The notes under the pieces are model-generated. The model ran no database searches. It was not told the origin of the DNA and worked only from the letters and a program-made list of their open reading frames with translations. Shown piece after piece: positions 7,811 through 16,507 of a DNA stretch of 64,000 bases; position 1 is the first letter of the stretch, and every line of letters starts with the position of its first letter. The position numbers were made by a program, and so were the translations under genes. This stretch comes from Bacteriovoracaceae bacterium UBA6200. GTDB taxonomy: Bacteria; Bdellovibrionota; Bacteriovoracia; Bacteriovoracales; Bacteriovoracaceae. The stretch spans positions 129,114 through 193,113 of the forward strand of contig DISW01000001.1 of NCBI GenBank assembly GCA_002422605.1, in the 5' to 3' direction.

Positions 7811-10692
7811 CTTATGATATCCACCCTTGATTCTTCACGTATAATCCATTTTTGAATACGATTAACTTTTTGTGATGTCATGACATCTGTTGGACTTGCG
7901 ATTCCGATATCAGGATCCACAGTGGTCCAGGAAAAATTATTCGGACCATTGGTTACTAAGTCGAGGGGGCTACAGGATTGAATCTCCATACTAAGTTGTT
8001 TGCTCTTTACGATGTCACTCCAAGTCTTATTGATGAGATTTTTAGTAAGAGCACAGGCCTGTTTTCGCCCGTGAAGGTCCGTCATGATTAGATCTGCGGC
8101 CTTTGTATCCCAGATGCTATGCCAGTAAACTGGAGAATTCGCATTAGGAGTCTGTACCAATTCATTTACAATAAAGGTTCCAATCATATATAGCGGCGTA
8201 CTTCTGTCCCTAATGACGAGACGATTACAAACATAGAAGCCATAGACATGTGTTCTGTCCGCAGGAATTACACACTCCTCTACAACTGATTTCGTGGTAG
8301 ATGGTGCATGGCCTTCAAGTGGGGGATCGCTTCCGAGCCCTGGGTAAAATGTAATTGGGGCAGCAGCTGCATGGTCAGTGCCATCGACTTCTGCTCCTGG
8401 AGGAGTATTAGCGTAGTTCCAGGCAAAATTAGTACTCCCAGACATATCCAAATCCCAGTCAGCTACACCCATACCGTCCGGACAATCAAGTTTGACAACG
8501 GGTTTTGGGGCTTCATCAAAAAGGCTATTATTGAAGGCACTTCTCCAGCCACCCATGGTTAAGTTTTCAGAATCATTCCAATCGGCACGGTTGAGAAATT
8601 TCAAATTGTTACCCTGGGCCCCCTCTATGTAGAGATAGATGGGAAGATTGTAATGACTGTAATGATAAGGGGTGAATGAAAAACGAAGTGATTTTTTAAG
8701 ATCTGGTTTTACAATTTCAAAAAGTTCACGCCACTGATTTGGAAAGCTAAAATCAAGGTACTTTTGATTCAAGACTACTTTCCCTTGATAGAGTTCCGTA
8801 TCTTTTAATGTTGCAGTCATGATGGGAGCTGGGCCCTTGACCAAAGCTTTTACAGCATCAAGTTTCGATTTTAGATTATCTTTACTGCTATTGTAGTCAT
8901 TTAGCTGTGGGGTATAGTCACATGTAGAATCTTTGCTCTTGTCACAGCTTTCATTATATCCAAGAGTATTGCAATCTGAAGAGGCCCTTTTGAAGCCTTT
9001 GCATTTATTGATAAGGTATCCTGCATCCTGCTTGAATTTATCGAATTCAGGAATTTTATCCAGAAGGTGACCGCTTTCAATGGCATCATAATAGTTATAA
9101 CGATTGGCCGTTTCAACCTTCCCTATAAATTCATTTATTTTACTTTCTGTCATATCGAAAAAATCTAAGTTAAGGCCAATTTCAACAAGAGAATCAACAC
9201 CCATTGTTCCGTAAAATTCTTCTTTTGTAGTTCCCCAATCATTCTCTTCATTATATTTAAAAGCAATATTACCAAGAGCTCTGTTACCGTCTGGAGACTT
9301 TACATCAAAAGAGAAACGGGTTTCTTTTTTCTTTTCCCACCATTTTCCGCCGCCACCCTTATTGTAATCAGAGCTTGATTCACCTGCTTCATTGGAAGGT
9401 TTAAAACGGTTTCTATGGGTGAAAGAGAGTTTCATGCGTGCAGAATCAGAATTGGAGCTGTACTCGCCATAAGCAAGTCTGGAGTCTGAATTGGCACTTG
9501 GTCTTAAGAGGGCATTGTTTTCATCAATACATGACTCAAGTACTGACACATTTCCAGAAGTGGTAGAGGAATAGTCGAATAGGTTATAGAACCCTTTATC
9601 CTCTGTGGCGTCGAGACGGACTCCTCCTAAAAAACCTCGAAAGTTAGGGTACCGATCTTGTTTAGAAAGATAAGGGTGACCCCGCTCAGAAAAAGTGTAG
9701 TCTGAATTATCTCTATTTATAATTCTACCTGTGCGGAAAATTGAACCTTTGTTTGCGCCAGAATTGTAAATTCCAAGAGTTAAAGTATTGTAAAACACAG
9801 AGGCATTGTTTTTATCAGAACTTTCAGCAGGGAGAATAAAGTCTCCTGCAACATAAACCGGGCCATGGAACTCATTGTGAAAGTTACCATCGAGGTTCCC
9901 ATATTTCATTAGCGCGTAGGTATGGAGGCGACGCGGGTAGAAGGTATAGTAACTGATAGAGTCTGCCTGTCTTAAGGCCAGACAGCTTAATCTTGTTTTT
10001 GAGATATCTGAAGTGATATGAATACCAATCTTTCTTTCATCTCCTGTACCCACATTTTTAATATCACGAACCTGGAAAACTTCGATATCAATCTTGTTAA
10101 CACAGTCTTTAACTTTTTTTGCCATCACATAAAGCGGATGCTCGGTGGACATATCATCCAGGATGCTTTTTGTAATAGAGAATGTAAGCTTTCCATCCGT
10201 AGGTGATATGTCTTCTTCTTTAAGTCTTTTGGTTGTTTTCGCTGGAGTGTCATGAAAACGGAGATAGTTAATAGCTAAAATTTTGTTAGCACTTTCCAAA
10301 GGTGGAGCCGCAGTAAGATAAGTTCCAATGGTTTCTGAAGTCCATAATACTCGCTCCAGATTTCCAGGGAAAGTTACAATCTGTTCCATCGGGATAGTAG
10401 ATCCGCAAGACGTAGACTGGAGTAAGTCAGTCGTTCCATCACTATTATAATTGATACACCATTTTTCCCTGATAGCATGAACTAGGTAATCGTTTATGCT
10501 TCCAATAAACACTCGGTAGTTAATGGCCGCTTCTGCTTTTTTCTTTTCGCTTTGAAGTTTTGGGAGCATATCAGTCGTAACGTAGGCGATACCTCCCACA
10601 GAAAGGGCAAGGATCAGGATCATGAAGAGCATGGACATACCCTGCTGAGTTCCGACTATTTTCTTTAATTTCATACTACTATTAACCGTCAT
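7807..10692 (-). CDS. Very large PilX/GspK-like pilin-domain protein
   Basis: The 961-residue protein starts with a basic stretch, then QQG18 followed by MSMLFMILILALSVGGIAY. This is a prepilin-type helix lacking Glu at +5 (Phe instead), as in PilX and GspK, the subunits that cap minor pilin complexes. I chose the ATG at 10692 over an upstream TTG (10704) because GGAAACGATT precedes it. The length is several times that of known PilX and much larger than GspK, so the globular part must be a substantial extracellular domain; I recognise no domain in it. It is first of four coupled genes. A 209-base gap precedes it and probably holds the operon promoter. Confidence 0.8.
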   Translation of the reverse strand: MTVNSSMKLKKIVGTQQGMSMLFMILILALSVGGIAYVTTDMLPKLQSEKKKAEAAINYRVFIGSINDYLVHAIREKWCINYNSDGTTDLLQSTSCGSTIPMEQIVTFPGNLERVLWTSETIGTYLTAAPPLESANKILAINYLRFHDTPAKTTKRLKEEDISPTDGKLTFSITKSILDDMSTEHPLYVMAKKVKDCVNKIDIEVFQVRDIKNVGTGDERKIGIHITSDISKTRLSCLALRQADSISYYTFYPRRLHTYALMKYGNLDGNFHNEFHGPVYVAGDFILPAESSDKNNASVFYNTLTLGIYNSGANKGSIFRTGRIINRDNSDYTFSERGHPYLSKQDRYPNFRGFLGGVRLDATEDKGFYNLFDYSSTTSGNVSVLESCIDENNALLRPSANSDSRLAYGEYSSNSDSARMKLSFTHRNRFKPSNEAGESSSDYNKGGGGKWWEKKKETRFSFDVKSPDGNRALGNIAFKYNEENDWGTTKEEFYGTMGVDSLVEIGLNLDFFDMTESKINEFIGKVETANRYNYYDAIESGHLLDKIPEFDKFKQDAGYLINKCKGFKRASSDCNTLGYNESCDKSKDSTCDYTPQLNDYNSSKDNLKSKLDAVKALVKGPAPIMTATLKDTELYQGKVVLNQKYLDFSFPNQWRELFEIVKPDLKKSLRFSFTPYHYSHYNLPIYLYIEGAQGNNLKFLNRADWNDSENLTMGGWRSAFNNSLFDEAPKPVVKLDCPDGMGVADWDLDMSGSTNFAWNYANTPPGAEVDGTDHAAAAPITFYPGLGSDPPLEGHAPSTTKSVVEECVIPADRTHVYGFYVCNRLVIRDRSTPLYMIGTFIVNELVQTPNANSPVYWHSIWDTKAADLIMTDLHGRKQACALTKNLINKTWSDIVKSKQLSMEIQSCSPLDLVTNGPNNFSWTTVDPDIGIASPTDVMTSQKVNRIQKWIIREESRVDIIR

Positions 10693-10901
10693 AATCGTTT
10701 CCAATACAACTTTTTCTCAACACCAATAGTTTAGATGAGGAATAAACCTTCAAATTCTCTTAGGTTGGCCAATAAAAGCTTCAAGCGCTTGTCTTCGTTA
10801 TCAGGGGTTCCTGGATTTCAGTTGATCCCGATTATTGGCAGTGTTTAAAGTAACTATCGGTAAATTGGTTGAAAAACTTCAATCTTATATATAGGAAGGA
10901 A

Positions 10902-11489
10902 TTAAATCTGGTCCGGGCCCAGGTACCAAGCCGCCGCCAGGAGGGCCAATCCTAGGAGGATGAGCAAGAAATTAGAGCTCCTTGATTTCTGTGGAGCAGT
11001 TTCTTCCTCTACTTTTGTTTTATGGATAATGGGATTTCTAATCCGTTTGGACCTTTGAGTTGTTTTCTTTTTTTCAAGCTCAAGTGTAATTGATGGGCGA
11101 TTAAGTTCGATTCGGGACAATCTCATGGTGGCCGTAAAATCTCCACTGTCAGCGACGGTTGAGCTGATGATTTTAGGTGATGTTTCATGTGACGAAATGG
11201 ATTGGCTGATTTCGCAATCTAATTTGCCTAAAGTCAGTTGAGACGTTGAGGTGAAAGGAACTTTGGTATTTGGTGGAATTTTCTTTCCGTCTATTGTGAT
11301 ACCGTTAGAGCTTTCAAGATCAGTGATATAAAAGCGATCTTTAATAAACTCAATCTGACAATGCTGGCGTGAGATTGCTTCATGAGGAATAACAAGGTCA
11401 CATTTGGCCGACCGGCCAACAATCACGCACGTTTTATCTGTCACCAGGTCCAACGTTTTATCAAATTCAATTTGAACAGATACTCTCAT
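10902..11489 (-). CDS. FHA-domain protein with C-terminal membrane anchor (paralog)
   Basis: Paralog of the FHA protein at 4141-4701. FHA residues GR (25-26), SRQH (40-43) and NG (62-63) fall at identical positions. A variable linker leads to a C-terminal hydrophobic segment (about 173-190) ending GPDQI, so it is tail-anchored with the FHA domain in the cytoplasm. The start overlaps the argS stop by one base (TAATG), so its synthesis is coupled to argS. The two FHA paralogs bracket the four pilin-operon genes, suggesting a role in phospho-dependent control or assembly of that apparatus; this is inference from position. Confidence 0.88.
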   Translation of the reverse strand: MRVSVQIEFDKTLDLVTDKTCVIVGRSAKCDLVIPHEAISRQHCQIEFIKDRFYITDLESSNGITIDGKKIPPNTKVPFTSTSQLTLGKLDCEISQSISSHETSPKIISSTVADSGDFTATMRLSRIELNRPSITLELEKKKTTQRSKRIRNPIIHKTKVEEETAPQKSRSSNFLLILLGLALLAAAWYLGPDQI

Positions 11490-13234
11490 TACATTCTCGA
11501 TGGAGCTTCAATACCCAGAAGCGCTAATCCTTGTTTTAAGATATCTGCAGTTGCTCTTGAGAGCATTAAACGGGAGGACCTGGTTGGTTCACTCGCCGAT
11601 CCCACAGGACATTCGGCATAAAAGCTATTATAGGCCCTTGCGAGGTCATAGAGATAGCTTGTTAATACTGATGGCCTGTACTGTTCGGTTGCACTCTGAA
11701 TAACATGATGAAAATTCATCATTTGCGCGACTAATTCTTTTTCTTGAGGAGCATTGATGGAAATTTCATTGGATGTTGGAGAACCAAGTTTTGTTGTCAT
11801 TGAATTAATTCGAGCGTAAGCGTACTGAATATAAGGGCCGGATTCCCCGTCTAGTTTCAGCCAGTCCTGCATATCGAAAACAATTTTCTTTGAGGGGTCA
11901 ATTCTTGTCATACCATACTTAATCGCGCCTTTAGCGACGATTTGTGCCGTTTCTTCAATTTGTTCTTTACTCCATTCCTGAGCGTAGCGATTGAGATATT
12001 GGTCTTTAATCATCTGAACCATGTTTTCGATAAGGCTTTGAAGAGGAACGATATTTCCTTTCCGTGAGCTCATGGCCCCATCTGGAAGTTCTACAAAATC
12101 ATATTGAAGATGGAAGCATTTCTTAGCGTTTTCAAAACCCATGAGTTCAAGCACTTTAAAAACTTGTTTGAAGTGATGTTCCTGACGTTTATCCACCACA
12201 TAAATATTCTTTTCAATGTGATAGTCCTGAAATTTACGTCGGGCAAGCTCGATATCTTTAGTGGCATAGAGACCGTTGCCGTCAGACTTCAAAAGCATGC
12301 AGAAGCCCAGTTTATGTTCACTCAGATCAATTCCTACAGCACCTTGATCTTCAACAAACAGACCTTTGGCCTGGTATTCACGGGCGAGCTTGACTGAGGA
12401 GGAATCCACTTCGGATTCCCAATACCAGACATCAAAACTTACGTTGGCCCATTTATAAACTTCATTCATGAGTTCAATAGACCATTCCCGGGTAGTTTTC
12501 CAGAGATCGTAAAACTCGCCTGATTTCTGTTCAAGCTGCTTTAAGATGGAAGTTAACTGCTCCCGGTTAGCGGCTTCTTTATCTGTTCCGCGCTCGTCTT
12601 CGAGTTTATTGTGGCCGGCCGTATAGAGGGAACCAAGCCAGGCGCCTTTTTTCTTGTGAGGGATTTCACCTTTATAATGAAATTTAAGAAACCATAGGCA
12701 TTTGGCAACGTGGGTACCTACATCGCCTGGAAAAGTTGAGGCCACAATATCAAAACCCGCATAACGATGGAGACGGATAAGAGAATCACCCAAGCAGAGG
12801 TTTCTCATATGGCCCACGTGGAGTTCTTTGTGGGTATTCGGCTGGGAATACTCAATCATAGTCCGAGGTGTGTTTTCCGATAGCTTCTGCTTGAAAATTT
12901 CCCCGGAGAGTATTTCCGGGATGAGTTTTTGGGCAATCCCATTGAAATCGAAATAAAAATTTAAATAGGGACCCATCGCTTTTTTTGCCGTCACAAAAGA
13001 TGGGAGAGTGCCTAAGGCTTCATCGAGAGTCTTAGCGGCTTGAGCAGGGTTCGTTTTGGCCTCTTTGGCCAACAGGAAAAGAGGAAAGGCCAGATCGCCT
13101 GCTTCCGTTGAAGGAGTTGCTCCGAAAAGTCCGTAAACCTTATCTGCAGAAAAAGAACAGTTGAAAGTTTTCTCAATTGCGGGCGCCAACGCATGGGCCA
13201 GTTCCCGTCGAAAATAATCGTGACGTGTGAACAC
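11489..13234 (-). CDS. argS: Arginyl-tRNA synthetase
   Basis: Class I aminoacyl-tRNA synthetase that charges tRNA-Arg. The HIGH-type signature appears as HVGH within KELHVGHMRN and the KMSKS-type loop as MSSRKGN. The C-terminus (ALLGIEAPSRM) is the conserved ArgS anticodon-domain ending, and an N-terminal additional domain is present. The 581 residues are normal. Translation starts at a GTG with an AAGGA ribosome site five bases upstream. The FHA gene follows with a one-base overlap, an unusual partner for argS. Confidence 0.96.
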   Translation of the reverse strand: MFTRHDYFRRELAHALAPAIEKTFNCSFSADKVYGLFGATPSTEAGDLAFPLFLLAKEAKTNPAQAAKTLDEALGTLPSFVTAKKAMGPYLNFYFDFNGIAQKLIPEILSGEIFKQKLSENTPRTMIEYSQPNTHKELHVGHMRNLCLGDSLIRLHRYAGFDIVASTFPGDVGTHVAKCLWFLKFHYKGEIPHKKKGAWLGSLYTAGHNKLEDERGTDKEAANREQLTSILKQLEQKSGEFYDLWKTTREWSIELMNEVYKWANVSFDVWYWESEVDSSSVKLAREYQAKGLFVEDQGAVGIDLSEHKLGFCMLLKSDGNGLYATKDIELARRKFQDYHIEKNIYVVDKRQEHHFKQVFKVLELMGFENAKKCFHLQYDFVELPDGAMSSRKGNIVPLQSLIENMVQMIKDQYLNRYAQEWSKEQIEETAQIVAKGAIKYGMTRIDPSKKIVFDMQDWLKLDGESGPYIQYAYARINSMTTKLGSPTSNEISINAPQEKELVAQMMNFHHVIQSATEQYRPSVLTSYLYDLARAYNSFYAECPVGSASEPTRSSRLMLSRATADILKQGLALLGIEAPSRM

Positions 13235-13274
13235 AGTAGTCCTTAGAGTTCGTAATGATATATAGGTAGATTAT

Positions 13275-13712
13275 CTAATCAATTTTAATAGACATCAAGA
13301 TATGTTTTCCAATATGAGGAATGGAAAACGTCTCTCCTGAAGAGACAAACCCGACTTTGGAGTAAAAGCCCTCGGCCTTTTCTCTGGCATTACACCATAA
13401 AAGCGTGCATTGATTTTGCTTAATGACGGGAAAGGCAGTTCGAAGCAGAGCCGAAGAAAGACCTTGTCTCTGATACTCTGGTAAAGTGGCCATGCCACGC
13501 AGGCGATATTGGTAAGGATCGGGGAAATGAGCATTTTTCTCGAAATAAAACGAAGCAACACTGACAAGTTTTTTGTCAACGAAGGCACCAAGATGAAACG
13601 TCATCTCGTCATTATCACCTTGGAAAATACAGTCATCAATGGTGCCATTAGGGCGCAACATCTTATGTCTGATAAGGTGGGTATCAATAGCTTTGATTCT
13701 TAAAACTTGCAC
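13275..13712 (-). CDS. GNAT-family N-acetyltransferase
   Basis: Small acetyl-CoA-dependent acetyltransferase (145 residues). The core beta-strand 4/helix 3 region reads RLRGMATLPEYQRQGLSSAL, with QRQGLS as the pyrophosphate-binding loop. A later EGFYSKVGFV segment is the typical GNAT C-terminal motif before GETF. The substrate cannot be predicted. The start is a GTG with no good ribosome site; the first methionine codon at residue 18 would cut into the fold, so GTG is kept with reservations. It stands alone between argS and an exported protein. Confidence 0.85.
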   Translation of the reverse strand: MQVLRIKAIDTHLIRHKMLRPNGTIDDCIFQGDNDEMTFHLGAFVDKKLVSVASFYFEKNAHFPDPYQYRLRGMATLPEYQRQGLSSALLRTAFPVIKQNQCTLLWCNAREKAEGFYSKVGFVSSGETFSIPHIGKHILMSIKID

Positions 13713-13757
13713 CTGAGGAGATTAATAAACTCCCGGCAATTTGGGAAGCAGTTTAAA

Positions 13758-14393
13758 CTAAAAATAGGAAACTCTTATAAGACGCTCTAGTCCTAATTTT
13801 CCAACGGTTTGAATGAATGCACCAAAAATTAAATTTGGGATGCGGGATTCTGGACCTTGCCAGTCTGCTTTAAGAGACAATAAACAATACTTATCCAATT
13901 CCTGAACAATAATTTTTCCTTGAAGATCTTTCAGAAACCCAGTCTCAAATGTAAATGGATAGACTCCTTCTTCTCTGATTCGTGGAATTTTAAATTTAAC
14001 AATCATGGGGAAAGGAAGAAGAGCGTGATCAATCGTAAAGGAGAAATTTTTGGTTTTCTCGTCATAATGACTGCTTTTAATGAAATCCATGTACTCATCA
14101 TAGTTCTCATAAAGAGAAAGCTTTCTCATGGCCCGCTTGCAATTTCGGGGATGAATACCTGAGACAAACAAGAACATTTGTTGAATTTTAGGCTTGGGAG
14201 AGTGGACTTTACCCACGGAAATGACTTCTCCTTTCAATAAATCTTCGATTTGAGCTTCTGTAGGAGTAAAAAAAGGTTTAAGCTCGGTTGATATTGTTTT
14301 ACCGAAACTTGCAGGAAGATTCGCCTTGTTCTGGGATAAAGAACTTTCGTTGATAAAAAAACTCAAAAAAACAATTAAAAAGAAGGTTCTCAT
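13758..14393 (-). CDS. Exported SRPBCC/START-like protein, unknown
   Basis: A 211-residue exported protein with signal peptide MRTFFLIVFLSFFINESSLSQ. The mature part shows a pattern consistent with the SRPBCC (Bet v1/Coq10-like) lipid-binding fold: an N-terminal helix region, strands including FSFTIDHALLPFPMIVKF, and a C-terminal helix IPNLIFGAFIQTVGKLGLERLI. This is recognition by eye of a weakly conserved fold. If right, it would bind a hydrophobic ligand in the periplasm. It is divergent from parE and not clearly in an operon. Confidence 0.7.
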   Translation of the reverse strand: MRTFFLIVFLSFFINESSLSQNKANLPASFGKTISTELKPFFTPTEAQIEDLLKGEVISVGKVHSPKPKIQQMFLFVSGIHPRNCKRAMRKLSLYENYDEYMDFIKSSHYDEKTKNFSFTIDHALLPFPMIVKFKIPRIREEGVYPFTFETGFLKDLQGKIIVQELDKYCLLSLKADWQGPESRIPNLIFGAFIQTVGKLGLERLIRVSYF

Positions 14394-14471
14394 CGTTGAC
14401 CTAGTGTTTGGGATACCCTTAATCTTATCCTATTGATTTTCTTGCAAGCAACTTTAAAGGAGACTTTGACA

Positions 14472-16505
14472 ATGGCCGTCGAAGAAGTGAAGCGCCGTGG
14501 CGCAAAAGTCAAGGAAGCTTTAATCGAGAGTAAAGACCAGCGTTGGCACTGCCGAAACCGCGTCACTCTTGTTTTTGGAAGTAATGACATCGAAGAGTTA
14601 GATACTTACGTCTACAACAAAGACTCTATTGAGTTTAAAAAAGTTAATTTCCATCAGGCCAAATCCAAGGCGATTGAAGAGATCCTGGATAACTGTATCG
14701 ATGAGTTTTATCGCGGTTACGTAACCGAAATTCATTGCAATCTTTCTCCTGACGGAAAAACCGTAACAGTGCAGGACAACGGCATTGGTTTTCCACTCGC
14801 GAAGATGAAAGATGTTTATACAGAATTCCGTACAGGCTCTAAGTTTAAAGATGAAGAAGTTGATGACAAAGGTTTCCTTTATCGGACTTTAGGTCAAAAC
14901 GGACTCGGAGCTTCTGCTACCTGTTTAACTTCTGATTCGTTTAAGGCCACTGTCCGTCATTACAACTCTAAAAAAGAACAAACTTATGAGTTCATTGATG
15001 GCGCTCTTCAGATTAAAAAGACCAAAGAAAAACCATTCAAAGGTCCATCTGGAGTCCGGGTTGAACTGACTCTCGCTAAAGCGGTTTATAAAGATCAGGT
15101 TGTTGATGAAGAGCTTCTCCGCAAGCGCATCATTGACCTCGCCTACAATAATCCAGGATTAACGTTCTATTTTAATGGTGAAAAGTATCTTTATAAAAAA
15201 GGTCTTTTTGAACTCGCTCAAAGAATTGATTCAGACACTGCTCAACTTATTGGGGATGAGGGCTATGTCTATGAGACAAAAAATATCAAAGGGGCCAAAG
15301 TTAAGGCCAAGTATGACATTCATCTGTCGTTAACCTATGACAAAAATTCTGATGAAAAAGAGCGAATGATCTCTTTCGTAAACTCAACTCCTACTTATGA
15401 CGGAGGATTTCATCACGATCGTTTTAAGAGAATTTTCATTAACACCATTAAAGAAAAACTTGAAAGGACGGCCAAGAAGGATAAGTTAACTTTAGTCGAT
15501 AACGATGTATTAGCAGGGTTAACTTTTGTTATTGGTATTGTGATGCCAAATCCTCGTTTCGAATCCCAGACAAAACGTAAACTTGTGAGAGACACTCTGC
15601 TTGAAAAAGCGATTGAGACTTTCATGGGTGACGGCATGGAAAAATTCATGCGTAAGAATAAAGAGATGCTTGACCATATTATGGAAAGAGCTAAATCTCG
15701 TCAGCGTATGTCGGATCTGAAAGACGCCTCAAAACTTGCCAAGAAAGGCAAGCGCCAAAGAATTGAGAAACTTCTCGACGCTAACGAGAGAAAAGACCGT
15801 TCAAAATGCGCTCTATTCATCTGCGAAGGGGATTCGGCGATTGGTGGTCTTCGTTCAGCACGAGATAAGTTATATCAAGGTGGTATTGCCCTTAAAGGTA
15901 AGCCAATGAACGTTTCCCAGGCCTCTATTAAAGAAGTGCTTGAGAACCAGGAATTCGCGGACATTATGAGTTCTATCGGTCTGGCCATTGGTCAGAAAGT
16001 TGAGCCTAAAGAGTTACGCTACTCTAAAATCGTTTTCCTCGCCGATTCAGATGTGGACGGTGGGCATATCAACACGCTTTTAACCAATTTCTTTTTCACT
16101 TTCTGGCCGGAAATGTTTGATATGGGAATGATCCAGGTGGCGAAGGCCCCTTTATTTGAGGTCATCACTGATAAGGGGACAATATATTGTGAGTCTCCGG
16201 ATGAGCTTGAAAAACTTAAGGCCCGTAAAGACGTCAAAATTAAAGAAATCATGAGAAACAAAGGTCTTGGTGAAATGAGCCAGGAAGCTTTTAAGCATGT
16301 TCTGGGCCGTAAGGAATTTACCAGAATTACAGTTAAAGACCTGAAAGCTTCAAAATTCATGTTAGAGACTTGTTTTGGAAAAGAGTCCCAGCTCCGTAAG
16401 GACCTCTTAATTGATTCGGATGATATTGATGTTGACTTAACCAACGTCATTGCCGGCAACAAGGCCGATGCAAAGAAAAAATCTGCACGTGAAGCGAGAT
16501 CATAA
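14472..16505 (+). CDS. parE: DNA topoisomerase IV subunit B (ParE/GyrB family)
   Basis: ATPase subunit of a type IIA topoisomerase. The GHKL ATPase motifs are visible as EEILDNCIDE, DNGIGFP and GQNGLGASA. The Toprim domain has FICEGDSAIGG and the metal-binding acidic motif LADSDVDGGHI. I use ATG 14472, nine bases after AAAGGAG, rather than an upstream TTG, giving 677 residues. It is followed two bases after its stop by the A subunit gene. No gyrase-type insert was noted in the Toprim domain. I call it ParE because of the pairing with a short ParC; if this genome lacks a separate gyrase, the function could be broader. Confidence 0.92.
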   Translation: MAVEEVKRRGAKVKEALIESKDQRWHCRNRVTLVFGSNDIEELDTYVYNKDSIEFKKVNFHQAKSKAIEEILDNCIDEFYRGYVTEIHCNLSPDGKTVTVQDNGIGFPLAKMKDVYTEFRTGSKFKDEEVDDKGFLYRTLGQNGLGASATCLTSDSFKATVRHYNSKKEQTYEFIDGALQIKKTKEKPFKGPSGVRVELTLAKAVYKDQVVDEELLRKRIIDLAYNNPGLTFYFNGEKYLYKKGLFELAQRIDSDTAQLIGDEGYVYETKNIKGAKVKAKYDIHLSLTYDKNSDEKERMISFVNSTPTYDGGFHHDRFKRIFINTIKEKLERTAKKDKLTLVDNDVLAGLTFVIGIVMPNPRFESQTKRKLVRDTLLEKAIETFMGDGMEKFMRKNKEMLDHIMERAKSRQRMSDLKDASKLAKKGKRQRIEKLLDANERKDRSKCALFICEGDSAIGGLRSARDKLYQGGIALKGKPMNVSQASIKEVLENQEFADIMSSIGLAIGQKVEPKELRYSKIVFLADSDVDGGHINTLLTNFFFTFWPEMFDMGMIQVAKAPLFEVITDKGTIYCESPDELEKLKARKDVKIKEIMRNKGLGEMSQEAFKHVLGRKEFTRITVKDLKASKFMLETCFGKESQLRKDLLIDSDDIDVDLTNVIAGNKADAKKKSAREARS

Positions 16506-16507
16506 CT

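Noticed and set aside
16019..16462. 147-residue antisense frame within parE
   Set aside because: Covers the conserved Toprim region of parE on the other strand; it is a shadow.
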